Of a stretch of DNA of 32,194 nt, positions 8,342 to 16,113 are shown piece by piece. This DNA is from Desulfobacteraceae bacterium. Lineage in GTDB: Bacteria; Desulfobacterota; Desulfobacteria; Desulfobacterales; UBA5852. Position 1 is the first letter of the stretch, and each line of letters begins with the position of its first letter. The notes under the pieces were generated by a model. It saw only the letters and a program-made list of their open reading frames with translations. It searched no databases and was not told where the DNA came from. Where the stretch lies: positions 1 through 32,194 of the forward strand of contig JABZFP010000020.1 in NCBI GenBank assembly GCA_014237395.1. The letters run 5' to 3'. Position numbers and translations under genes: made by a program.

Positions 8342-9709
8342 ATGGAATCGATACTGGTCGTTGATGATGAAAAAAACTACACGGCGGTTTTGAATGCCGT
8401 TTTGGAAGAGGAAGGATTTGAAACCTTTGTTGCCAATAGTGGGGCGAAGGCCCTCGAGATAATCGAAAGGGAAGAGATCAGCCTGGTTATCACCGATATG
8501 AAAATGCCGGTCATGGATGGGCTTGCCCTGTTGGAGAAAATCAAACGGCGTCAGCCTGACATGCCGGTAATCCTTATGACAGCCCACGGCACGGTTGATA
8601 AAGCTGTGGAAGCCATGCAGAAAGGTGCTTATACCTTTATTCTCAAACCTTTCGAAAATGAACGTCTGGTGATGTACGCACACAAAGCAGTTGAGTTGCA
8701 CCGCCTCGTCAAAGACAACCAGCGCCTCCAGCATGAGGTTGAACACCAGTATAGCTTCGACAACATCATTGGCAAAAGTCAAGCCATGCAAAACGTCTTT
8801 AAAACCATCCGTAAGGTCGGCCCGGCATCGGCCACGGTACTTATTTTGGGTGAAAGCGGCACAGGGAAGGAACTGGTGGCGAAATCCATCCATTTCAACA
8901 GCCCACGCCGGAATAAACCGATCGTTGCCGTCAACTGTGCCGCTTTGGCTGAGAACCTATTGGAAAGCGAGTTGTTCGGACATGAAAAAGGGGCATTTAC
9001 AGGAGCGATTTCGCGCAAAAAGGGACGGTTTGAAATGGCCGATGGCGGCACGATCTTCCTTGATGAAATTGGCGAATTGCCTCCCAGCCTGCAGGTTAAA
9101 CTTTTAAGGGTACTCCAGGAAAAAACGATTGAACGCGTTGGTGGCACGCTGCCCATTCCCGTGGACATTCGCGTCATCGCGGCAACCCATCGCAGTTTGA
9201 AGCAAGAAATCGAAGAGGGCCGGTTTCGGGAAGACTTGTTTTACCGGTTGAATGTGGTCCGCATTCAAATTCCGCCTTTGAAACAGCGCCCTGAAGACAT
9301 CCACCTGCTGATCGATCACTTTATCCGCAAATACAGCAAGGAGCGCCCGGCTGGGAATGCCATTACCCACGTCGACCCTGCGGTGGAAAGGCTTTTTCAG
9401 GACTACCACTGGCCCGGTAACGTGCGCGAACTGGAGAATACCATTGAACGGGTAATGGTCCTTTGCCCCGGGCCGACCATAACCATTGAAGATTTGCCGA
9501 CCGAATTACGGGACCATGTCCACAACACATTGCACCTTGAAGGCATCCCTGCAGATGCCACGCTATATGAAACTTTGACGATGGTGGAAAAAAAAATGAT
9601 CCTGCGCGCCATGAAAATGGCCGGTCATGTTCAAACCAAGGCCGCAGAAATCCTTGGCATCGGCAAAAGCGGTCTGAATCAAAAATTAAAGAAATACAAT
9701 CTGGGCTGA
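8342..9709 (+). CDS. NtrC-family sigma-54 response regulator
   Basis: This is a 455-residue enhancer-binding protein. Its receiver domain (about 1-118) has acidic residues D8/D9, phospho-acceptor Asp52 in ITDMKMP, and Lys102. The sigma-54 AAA+ domain (about 138-370) has Walker A GESGTGKE (170-177), the sigma-54 contact loop GAFTGA (218-223) and Walker B GGTIFLDEIGE. The C-terminal Fis-type HTH includes ILRAMKMAGHVQTKAAEILG. It would activate sigma-54 promoters when phosphorylated by the adjacent kinase. The ATG at 8342 is preceded by GGGAG 8 bases upstream; a TTG 6 bases earlier is too close to that site. Targets are not evident here. Confidence 0.95.
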   Translation: MESILVVDDEKNYTAVLNAVLEEEGFETFVANSGAKALEIIEREEISLVITDMKMPVMDGLALLEKIKRRQPDMPVILMTAHGTVDKAVEAMQKGAYTFILKPFENERLVMYAHKAVELHRLVKDNQRLQHEVEHQYSFDNIIGKSQAMQNVFKTIRKVGPASATVLILGESGTGKELVAKSIHFNSPRRNKPIVAVNCAALAENLLESELFGHEKGAFTGAISRKKGRFEMADGGTIFLDEIGELPPSLQVKLLRVLQEKTIERVGGTLPIPVDIRVIAATHRSLKQEIEEGRFREDLFYRLNVVRIQIPPLKQRPEDIHLLIDHFIRKYSKERPAGNAITHVDPAVERLFQDYHWPGNVRELENTIERVMVLCPGPTITIEDLPTELRDHVHNTLHLEGIPADATLYETLTMVEKKMILRAMKMAGHVQTKAAEILGIGKSGLNQKLKKYNLG

Positions 9710-9769
9710 TCGGTCACGATAGCAGAATGATACAGTATTCTTAGCGACGATCATTTTCCTCCTCCGCCT

Positions 9770-10462
9770 TCAGCTGCCGGCAGATTGCGGCAACATCTCA
9801 GCGTACATAAACCCGGGGAACTTTTCTTTGAGGGACGCCACAATCTTATTGTATTCAGGCTCCTGCCCGGTCTTCCGATAGAGCAAGGCCAGCTGATACA
9901 GTGCATCCGCCTGCAAGACCGCATCTTGCCCATCAGCGCATTTTTTAAAGGCATTAATTGCATTTTCGTCCTGGCCGGCAGCGGCTTGGGCGTATCCCAG
10001 ACCACTCCAGGCCGCCCACAAGGCATAAGACGTCTCCGGAAACATCTTCACCGCTTCCATATAATGCAATATAGCGCTTTCCATTTGACCTGCCTGGTAA
10101 TTCATCTGCGCAAAAATGAGTCGGCCCACCATACCCGCCTGACGATTTCCGTAGGTGGCAAATAGAGTCTCAAAATCCGGTGTGACGGCTTCAAGCGCTT
10201 TCTGATGGTCCTGATTGGCACTTTCCACCGCATAACGCTGCATCGTCTGGTTGAGCAGCACAAAGGCCTTCGCTTCAGCCTTTTGGCTAAAGTAGCCGAA
10301 AGCCAGAATGCCCGCCAGAATGATCATCAGTAGACCAAAACCTGCGCTGACCGGTTTCCAATAAGTGCGAATTTTATCGAGCAGTCTGGATGTCAATGTG
10401 AGGAATTCATCGGGCTGCTCGAGGTCGCGCTTGCGCGCCCTGGAAATTCGTTTCTGCGCCAT
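9770..10462 (-). CDS. membrane-anchored TPR-type protein (YfgM-like)
   Basis: This 230-residue protein has a basic, Arg/Lys-rich N terminus of about 38 residues and a single membrane segment (about 42-60, GLLMIILAGILAFGYF). The rest is an alpha-helical domain with at least three tetratricopeptide-like repeats (for example QMESAILHYMEAVKMFPETS and DENAINAFKKCADG). The architecture matches the YfgM/TPR_21 group, periplasmic SecYEG-associated chaperone-like proteins, but I do not claim that role. A strong AAGGAGA ribosome site precedes the ATG. It follows the PfkB kinase gene by about 40 bases, so the two may be co-transcribed. Confidence 0.7.
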   Translation of the reverse strand: MAQKRISRARKRDLEQPDEFLTLTSRLLDKIRTYWKPVSAGFGLLMIILAGILAFGYFSQKAEAKAFVLLNQTMQRYAVESANQDHQKALEAVTPDFETLFATYGNRQAGMVGRLIFAQMNYQAGQMESAILHYMEAVKMFPETSYALWAAWSGLGYAQAAAGQDENAINAFKKCADGQDAVLQADALYQLALLYRKTGQEPEYNKIVASLKEKFPGFMYAEMLPQSAGS

Positions 10463-10503
10463 TGGATTTCTCCTTCAAGGGGTGTGATCGTTCGGATCAA
10501 GCA

Positions 10504-11502
10504 TTAATGAATGTCATTACGGATACGCTGCCAAACTGTTTCAGGAATCGCGGCCCCGAGCACACGGCAGACTTCATAACCGCAGGCCGAGGCCAGCCTT
10601 CCACATTGCTCAAGCGGCATTCCCTGCACAAGCCCATATAGAAAACCGGCTGCCCAGAGATCGCCGGCGCCGGTAGTATCCACCACATCATTTGCGCACA
10701 TCGGTTCAACAGGATAAACACGCCCCCCGGCGGCGATCATGCTACCGCGTGCGCCTAACTTCAGGACGGCCAACTCCGCCAGGGCCGCCAGGGCCGCCAG
10801 GGCTTCTGTTTCATCGCGGCAGCCGGTAAAAATCGCGGCTTCGTCCTCATTGGCGACCAGAATGTCCACATATTCCTCGACAACAGCGGTCAGCAGGTCC
10901 CGATTTTCCTCGACAACCGTAAAACTCGCCAAGTCTAACACGATTTTGGCGCCGGCATTGCGGGCTTTTTGCAGAGCATGCAGGAAAAGGTCACGGTTAT
11001 AGACCAGATAGCCTTCAATCAAGGCAATGGCCGCACCCGCGAAAGCATCGTCCGGGATTTCGGCCGGCGTCATCTCGGCCGAAGCCCCCAGATAAGTTAG
11101 CATGGTGCGTTGGGAGTCCGGTGTGATCAAGGACAATACGCGTCCCGTCGACGTAGGTGCCTTGATGAGAAAGGGATCGACGCGATGCCGGCTCAAATCC
11201 GTCTCAAACAGCCGTCCAAATTCATCCTGCCCGCGTTTACCCAGAAAGCGGGTTTGTCCCCCCAGGCTGGCCACCCCGAGAATGGTATTGCAGGCCGCCC
11301 CACCAGGAACCACCTGGGCCTTTCCCCCGGCCTGTTCCATAACCTGCTGAATTGTATCGGCATCAAAATACACCATGCCGCCTTTGGGCACGCCGGATCG
11401 TCCGACAAACGCATCCGATGTCGGTACAACAATATCCACCAGCACCGATCCGATACCAACGATCAACCGGGCGTCACGCCCTTCAAAAAAACCGTTGCTC
11501 AT
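10504..11502 (-). CDS. PfkB-family carbohydrate/nucleoside kinase (adenosine kinase-like)
   Basis: This is a 332-residue ribokinase-fold enzyme that transfers phosphate from ATP to a sugar or nucleoside hydroxyl. The N-terminal GIGSVLVDIVV strand and the glycine-rich VPGGAACNT substrate motif (65-73) are present. The C-terminal PfkB signature DTTGAGDLWAAGFL (275-288) carries the anion hole and catalytic base Asp281. Related proteins are usually annotated as adenosine kinase, but the substrate is not decided by the sequence. A short Ala/Leu stretch (235-243) is encoded by three perfect copies of a 9-base repeat. An AGAGGA site lies about 11 bases before the ATG. Confidence 0.85.
   Translation of the reverse strand: MSNGFFEGRDARLIVGIGSVLVDIVVPTSDAFVGRSGVPKGGMVYFDADTIQQVMEQAGGKAQVVPGGAACNTILGVASLGGQTRFLGKRGQDEFGRLFETDLSRHRVDPFLIKAPTSTGRVLSLITPDSQRTMLTYLGASAEMTPAEIPDDAFAGAAIALIEGYLVYNRDLFLHALQKARNAGAKIVLDLASFTVVEENRDLLTAVVEEYVDILVANEDEAAIFTGCRDETEALAALAALAELAVLKLGARGSMIAAGGRVYPVEPMCANDVVDTTGAGDLWAAGFLYGLVQGMPLEQCGRLASACGYEVCRVLGAAIPETVWQRIRNDIH
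10776..10802. repeat. three tandem copies of CCGCCAGGG within the PfkB kinase gene
   Basis: Three perfect head-to-tail 9-base units encode the periodic Ala-Leu-Ala block at residues 235-243 of the kinase. Gain or loss of a unit would keep the reading frame and add or remove three residues. Confidence 0.9.
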
Positions 11503-11583
11503 AACGGTCTATATCCTCTCTTGACATCAATCCGGGTACGATCAGATACCTCACACAGACCCACCACCGCCGTCGCGAATTCA

Positions 11584-12057
11584 TTACCAGACCAAGTTTT
11601 TGTGAATCCACCCCTCATCACCCGCCCCACTGCGGATATGAATCCAATCGCCTTGTCGCTTCACGACCTGAAAGGGAACGCCTCTTTCCGCCTTGAAAAC
11701 GATGTCGTTCTGCGTCCCGGGGCCGGAGCGGATATTCACCATGTCGGAACGGGTGATAACGGTGGCCATTTTACCCAAAAGGCTACCATGAATCCAGCCT
11801 TCATCGCCTTCGAAATCCCGAAAGAACATCCACTCACCCTGAGTACGGATAACGTCCAGCGGGTGGTAGCGCTCAACTTCCCAGAGGACATCATATTGTT
11901 CGGTACCGGGACCGGAACGAATATTGGCTTTGTCGGCATTGACGGACATGCGCTCCGCCCAAACGGTTCCCGCCAAAACCGCATGAAGGCATAATGCCAG
12001 GAAAATGGATCCAATATACGTTGTCTTTCTGCCTGGCCGGCAAACGCCATTAATCAT
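11584..12057 (-). CDS. secreted protein with two bacterial SH3 domains
   Basis: This 157-residue protein has an N-terminal signal peptide (hydrophobic core about 15-31, likely cleavage after VWA). Two SH3b repeats follow (about 36-95 and 97-157), each with the hallmark NIRSGPGT motif and a GEW/GDW...DEGWIH ending. SH3b domains usually bind peptidoglycan or mediate protein contacts in the cell envelope. There is no attached hydrolase domain, so a scaffolding or sensing role is more likely than enzymatic. A GGGGAGG ribosome site precedes the ATG. It lies 84 bases downstream of the radical SAM gene. Confidence 0.85.
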   Translation of the reverse strand: MINGVCRPGRKTTYIGSIFLALCLHAVLAGTVWAERMSVNADKANIRSGPGTEQYDVLWEVERYHPLDVIRTQGEWMFFRDFEGDEGWIHGSLLGKMATVITRSDMVNIRSGPGTQNDIVFKAERGVPFQVVKRQGDWIHIRSGAGDEGWIHKNLVW

Positions 12058-12141
12058 TCATACCTCCCCAGCCACCGGCACGGCACCGGTTGTGGTTCGA
12101 AACAGGCTGTCAACGGATCTCGGATTGAAAACGGACCGGCG

Positions 12142-13203
12142 CTAATCCAAACGCCGCAATCCGACGGCCCGTGCCGCCGCGATGGCCGCTTTGAATTCGC
12201 GGGCGCTAAGCGCGCGCGCCAACGCCGGGAAATCTTCAACCTGGCCGCAGGGCCGGTATTGCGGCATCAAATTCACATATGTGTCCCGGGACAGCTGTTC
12301 GGCGATAAATGTCAGAATTTCCCGCGTTTCCTCAAGCCCCTGCGGCATCACCAGATGCCGTATAATCATACCCCGGCGGGCGATACCATCCGAGCCCATT
12401 GTTAACGCGCCGACCTGTTGGTGCATTATCCGCAACGCCTGCCGCGCGATCTCCGGATAATCCGGAACACCGCAATAGGTGAGACCCGATGCCGGATCCC
12501 AGAATTTGAAATCCGGCATATAAATGTCAACGATACCATCGAGCAATGCCAGCGTGTCCGGTACGTCATAACCGCCGGTATTGTATACGATCGGCACATG
12601 CAAGCCGTTAGCGATCGCGATCTCAAGCGCAGCCAGGATTTGCGGCACGACATGGGAAGGCGATACCAGGTTGACATTATGGCAGCCCATATCCTGAAGC
12701 TGCACCATCATTGCGGCCAGCTGGGCATGCGCTACGGGCTGTCCATCCCCCTCGTGACTGATGTCAAAGTTCTGGCAAAACCGGCACCCCAAGTTACAGT
12801 GCGTGAAGAAAATGGTCCCCGACCCATGGCGACCCACCAGCGGGGCCTCTTCACCGAAATGCGGCGCGTAGCTGGCGACCCAGGCCTTGTCAGCGGTGCG
12901 GCAAAACCCCGTCTCACCGGCCAGTCGATTGACGCCGCATTGCCGCGGGCAAAGATGGCATTCGCGCATGAGCTTGTGCGCGGCAGCAACGCGGCGCTTT
13001 AGAAATTCCGGCGCATCCGATCGTATATAGACCGACCCATCGTCAGACAATCCCGACCTCCTGAGCCCGTAATTCGCCCCATCGCTCCCCGCCGGGCAAC
13101 CCGGAAAATATACATCCGGTCCGCATTCGATGCTGGCATTCGAACGGGGAACCGGATGCATTCGCAATCTGCGGAAAGCCGCGACTGCATGGACCAAAAG
13201 CAC
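12142..13203 (-). CDS. PflA-like radical SAM protein
   Basis: This belongs to the group of PflA-like radical SAM proteins that resemble pyruvate formate-lyase-activating enzymes but lack a known substrate. The AdoMet-binding cluster motif CNLGCRFC (C136, C140, C143) follows an N-terminal Cys cluster CHLCPRQCG...GFC (C82, C85, C89, C101). The segments YNTGGYD and YMPDFKF are also typical. The assigned GTG start gives about 60 residues before the region where the family normally begins; ATG at 13161 (residue 15) is an alternative, and neither has a convincing ribosome site. It is preceded by fmdB on the same strand. No glycyl-radical enzyme is visible nearby. Confidence 0.82.
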   Translation of the reverse strand: MLLVHAVAAFRRLRMHPVPRSNASIECGPDVYFPGCPAGSDGANYGLRRSGLSDDGSVYIRSDAPEFLKRRVAAAHKLMRECHLCPRQCGVNRLAGETGFCRTADKAWVASYAPHFGEEAPLVGRHGSGTIFFTHCNLGCRFCQNFDISHEGDGQPVAHAQLAAMMVQLQDMGCHNVNLVSPSHVVPQILAALEIAIANGLHVPIVYNTGGYDVPDTLALLDGIVDIYMPDFKFWDPASGLTYCGVPDYPEIARQALRIMHQQVGALTMGSDGIARRGMIIRHLVMPQGLEETREILTFIAEQLSRDTYVNLMPQYRPCGQVEDFPALARALSAREFKAAIAAARAVGLRRLD

Positions 13204-13244
13204 GCCACCATAGCGTTGTACGCTATCGCTTCAAGCGGCCTTGA

Positions 13245-13478
13245 TCACGGCCCGGGGATGTCATAGGTGGTGCAATTCCCGCCACTGCAGGTTCGGGTCT
13301 GTTTTGAGGGCCCCTGACCGCCGCTGCTGTTGACGGCGTAATTGGTGGTACTCATGACGCGCTCAAAATCTTCGGCGCCACATTTGGGGCATTTTGTTTC
13401 CATCGAATCTTCGCTACGTACCGCCAGAAACTCAAAGAACTCATTGCATTTCAAACATTTAAATTCGTAAATTGGCAT
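13245..13478 (-). CDS. FmdB-family zinc-ribbon protein
   Basis: This is a small protein of 77 residues. It begins MPIYEFKC and has two CxxC pairs (C8/C11 and C30/C33) that form the zinc ribbon of the FmdB/CxxC_CXXC_SSSS family, followed by a Gly/Ser-rich tail with two more cysteines. The family is named after a putative regulator next to formylmethanofuran dehydrogenase genes; its molecular role is not established. ATG at 13478 with GAGGAT 7 bases upstream was chosen over a TTG one codon earlier. It appears to lead a short transcript with the radical SAM gene. Confidence 0.88.
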   Translation of the reverse strand: MPIYEFKCLKCNEFFEFLAVRSEDSMETKCPKCGAEDFERVMSTTNYAVNSSGGQGPSKQTRTCSGGNCTTYDIPGP

Positions 13479-13510
13479 CAAACCATCCTCATGTATAAGG
13501 TTGGGAACCT

Positions 13511-13539
13511 AATTAAGCCCTTCGATTCAGCCTTGTCAA
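13511..13539 (-). promoter_or_regulatory. putative sigma-70 promoter for fmdB and the radical SAM gene
   Basis: On the minus strand a perfect TTGACA (13534-13539) is followed after 17 bases by TTAATT (13511-13516), about 33 bases upstream of the fmdB start. The -35 is ideal and the -10 is only half-matching, though AT-rich. Confidence 0.45.
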
Positions 13540-13557
13540 GCGGCAACCGCGATAATC

Positions 13558-15258
13558 CTACTCCTTTAAAAGCATCTCGCGAGCATGGTCCAGGGTCTTG
13601 CGGGTAATTTTAATACCGCCCAGCAGCCGGGCCATTTCTTCCAAGCGTTCTTCGGCATCGAGTGGTTCGATCGTCGTGCGTGTACGACCCCGGCTGACCA
13701 ATTTGATGATTTTAAAATGATAATCACCAAACTTGGCGATCTGGGGCAGATGCGTGATACAAATCACCTGGTGATGGTCCGATAGCGCTTTTAATTTTTG
13801 CCCGACAATCTCCGCTACGCCCCCCCCGATACCGGCATCCACTTCATCGAAAATAACCGTCTCCAATGATCCGGAAGCCGCCAGGATGGCCTTCAAGGCC
13901 AGAACCACCCGGGACAGTTCCCCACCGGAAGCAATCGCCGCCAAAGGTTTGAGCTGTTCGCCCACGTTGGGGGCGATCTGAAAAACGGCCCGATCCGTTC
14001 CCCGTTCATCGGCCTTGCAACCGTCTATGGTTAAATACGCCGAGGTGCGTTCATCCGCCGCCACGGGTTCCAGCGTGACCGCAAACCGCGTTCCCGGCAT
14101 TTTTAACGCGTGCAGCTCATCGGCAATATCCCGGGCCAGGTCTTCAGCGGCGGCCTTGCGTTGATCATGCAGATCACGGGCCGCCGTTTGAAGACGTTTG
14201 TGGCACTGCACCAACTGTTGGTCTATCGTGTCGATCTGATCGGCCACGTTCTCAAGACCTGCCAAGGCTGTCTGGATCGTCGCGTATTGGTTCATCACGT
14301 CCGCCAGGGTTTCCCCGTATTTGCGCTTCATCCGGTTCAGGGTGTCCAGGCGGGTCTCAACCTCTTCCAAGCGATGTTCGTCGCTTTCCACCTGGTGGAG
14401 ATAACGCCGCAACCCTGCGACGACATCCTCCGCCTGGTATGTCAATTCCGCGACGCTCGCCATCGCCGTCTGGAGCTCGCCGTCGATGTTTGCCGCTTTT
14501 TCCAGCTGACGATGCATGATCCCCAAACGGTCCACCACCGAATCCTGCTCGCCGTACAGGCTCTCCAAGCAGTGGTTAGCAATCTGGATCAACTCCTGCG
14601 CATTGCGAAGTCGACTGCGCTCCTGCTCCAACTGCTCATCTTCACCGGGAACCAGCTGGGCCGCCTCGATCTCCGTCTTCTGGAACCGCCACAATTCGTG
14701 CTGTTCGTTCTGGCGATCACGCTGGGCCAGCAGGGCCGCCCGCTGCTCGAGCAAGGGGAGGATCTCACGAAAAATTCCGCCGACCACTTCTCGCCGGTCC
14801 ATGAGATTCCCGTATTGATCAAGAATGTCCAGATGAAAATCTTCCTTTAAAAGGGACTGGTGCGCATGCTGGCTGGATATGCTGGCCAGACTGTCGGTGA
14901 TGGCCTGCAACACCTGCATGGTGGCCATATGGCCATTGATAAACACGCGATGGCGGTCATGGCGTGAAATGATGCGGCGGATCAGAAGGCCTTCTTCGGT
15001 GCCGTAGCCCTGCGTCTCCATGATCGCTGCCGCCGGGGCTGTGGCGGCCAGATCGAAAAAAGCCTCCAGCTCCGCGCTATCCGCACCCGTGCGAATGAGT
15101 TTGGCCGTCGCCCGGGCGCCTAACAGAAGCTGGACGGCATTGATGATGATCGACTTGCCCGCCCCGGTTTCACCACTCATGATGGTGAGTCCGGCATCGA
15201 ACCGTATCTGCAGGTCGTCGATAATGGCAAAGTTTTTTATGGAGAGTTCACGAAGCAT
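13558..15258 (-). CDS. recN: RecN, DNA double-strand-break repair ATPase
   Basis: RecN is an SMC-like ATPase that tethers DNA ends during recombinational repair. From the chosen ATG (MLRELSIKNFAIID, the family's typical start) it is 566 residues. It has Walker A GETGAGKS (29-36), a long central coiled coil with heptad-like Glu/Arg/Leu-rich segments, and the ABC signature LASGGELSRV. Walker B VIFDEVDAGIGG is followed by a typical ICITHLPQIA switch. The frame is open to a GTG at 15327, but those extra 23 residues do not belong to the family. It is transcribed in the same direction as iorAB but separated from it by about 220 bases containing a hairpin. Confidence 0.95.
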   Translation of the reverse strand: MLRELSIKNFAIIDDLQIRFDAGLTIMSGETGAGKSIIINAVQLLLGARATAKLIRTGADSAELEAFFDLAATAPAAAIMETQGYGTEEGLLIRRIISRHDRHRVFINGHMATMQVLQAITDSLASISSQHAHQSLLKEDFHLDILDQYGNLMDRREVVGGIFREILPLLEQRAALLAQRDRQNEQHELWRFQKTEIEAAQLVPGEDEQLEQERSRLRNAQELIQIANHCLESLYGEQDSVVDRLGIMHRQLEKAANIDGELQTAMASVAELTYQAEDVVAGLRRYLHQVESDEHRLEEVETRLDTLNRMKRKYGETLADVMNQYATIQTALAGLENVADQIDTIDQQLVQCHKRLQTAARDLHDQRKAAAEDLARDIADELHALKMPGTRFAVTLEPVAADERTSAYLTIDGCKADERGTDRAVFQIAPNVGEQLKPLAAIASGGELSRVVLALKAILAASGSLETVIFDEVDAGIGGGVAEIVGQKLKALSDHHQVICITHLPQIAKFGDYHFKIIKLVSRGRTRTTIEPLDAEERLEEMARLLGGIKITRKTLDHAREMLLKE

Positions 15259-15367
15259 GGCGAGGGATCCGGCAAACCGGGCCGCCGGTGTTGCGCTGAA
15301 ATTCTTTGTCCGTGCGCTTGGCCGCACCCATTAGCGTCCGGTGCTGATGTCCGGCGCAGTATGGCAC

Positions 15368-15392
15368 AGCGGCTTTTCTTTGTAAAGCCGCT
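15368..15392. terminator. perfect hairpin between iorB and recN, possible terminator
   Basis: Nine-base arms AGCGGCTTT (15368-15376) and AAAGCCGCT (15384-15392) flank a 7-base loop. It lies about 90 bases after the iorB stop in the minus direction. No T-run follows on that side, so this is not a canonical intrinsic terminator; it could be an mRNA-stabilising stem or a pause site. Confidence 0.5.
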
Positions 15393-15481
15393 CCATTCAA
15401 GCCTTTCCTGTAGTCTCCACAGGGCGACAGGTCCTCACCCGTCGATAGAAACCGTTCCTTGTGGACCGGATGGAAGCGCCG

Positions 15482-16072
15482 TTAGGCCGCTGCCGCCTGG
15501 TATCCCAAATCGAACGCCTTGAGATTGGTGTCGACAAAGGCGGCCTTGGTTCGGGTTTGGATGGCCCGACGCACCATATCATCGGAAACCGGCAAAATGC
15601 CGGTCTGACAAAGCGCTCCCAGGAGTACGATGTTGACCGACATGATATTGCCGGCCGCCCGGGCCAATTCGGCCGCATCGAAAGCGATCAGACGGCCGGT
15701 TTTTTCCGCGATCAGGCGTTTCAAATGATCCAGATCCGGGTAAGTCCCGCGGCCGATGGCCACCGTAAACGGCGGCAGCGCAGCCATATTGGTAATGACG
15801 GTGGTTCGGGGATTGCACTTGTTCAGTGCCCGCAGGGTTTCGGAAGGCTCGAACCCCACCAGCACGTCCGCTTCGCCATCGGAAATGATCGTACTGCGCG
15901 CATCCCCGAACACCATGGCCGATTCCACCACGCCGCCGCGCTGGGCCATACCGTGAATTTCACTCATACGCACCGGGATGTCGGCCATCAGAGCCGCCTC
16001 GCCCAGCACTTTGGACGCCAGCAGATTGCCCTGGCCGCCAACCGCTACAATAATCAGACGCGTTGGTTTCAT
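15482..16072 (-). CDS. iorB: indolepyruvate ferredoxin oxidoreductase, beta subunit
   Basis: IorB is the pyruvate/ketoisovalerate oxidoreductase gamma-domain subunit that partners IorA in the CoA-dependent oxidative decarboxylation of aryl-2-oxoacids. This feeds electrons to ferredoxin. From ATG 16072 it has 196 residues, beginning with IIVAVGGQGNLLASKVLGEA, the conserved gamma-domain loop, then MSEIHGMAQRGG and ADVLVGFEPSE. A GGAG ribosome site lies 6 bases upstream; an upstream in-frame start 8 codons earlier is less likely. It follows iorA by 41 bases in one operon. Confidence 0.93.
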   Translation of the reverse strand: MKPTRLIIVAVGGQGNLLASKVLGEAALMADIPVRMSEIHGMAQRGGVVESAMVFGDARSTIISDGEADVLVGFEPSETLRALNKCNPRTTVITNMAALPPFTVAIGRGTYPDLDHLKRLIAEKTGRLIAFDAAELARAAGNIMSVNIVLLGALCQTGILPVSDDMVRRAIQTRTKAAFVDTNLKAFDLGYQAAAA

Positions 16073-16113
16073 AGTTGCTCCTGGTTCTTGGACCACAGCC
16101 TGCGGTCAGGGAA

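Noticed and set aside
6909..9709. assignment of the two-component pair as PilS/PilR
   Set aside because: The kinase has two membrane segments and a Cache-like sensor rather than the multi-segment PilS layout; proximity to pil genes alone is not enough.
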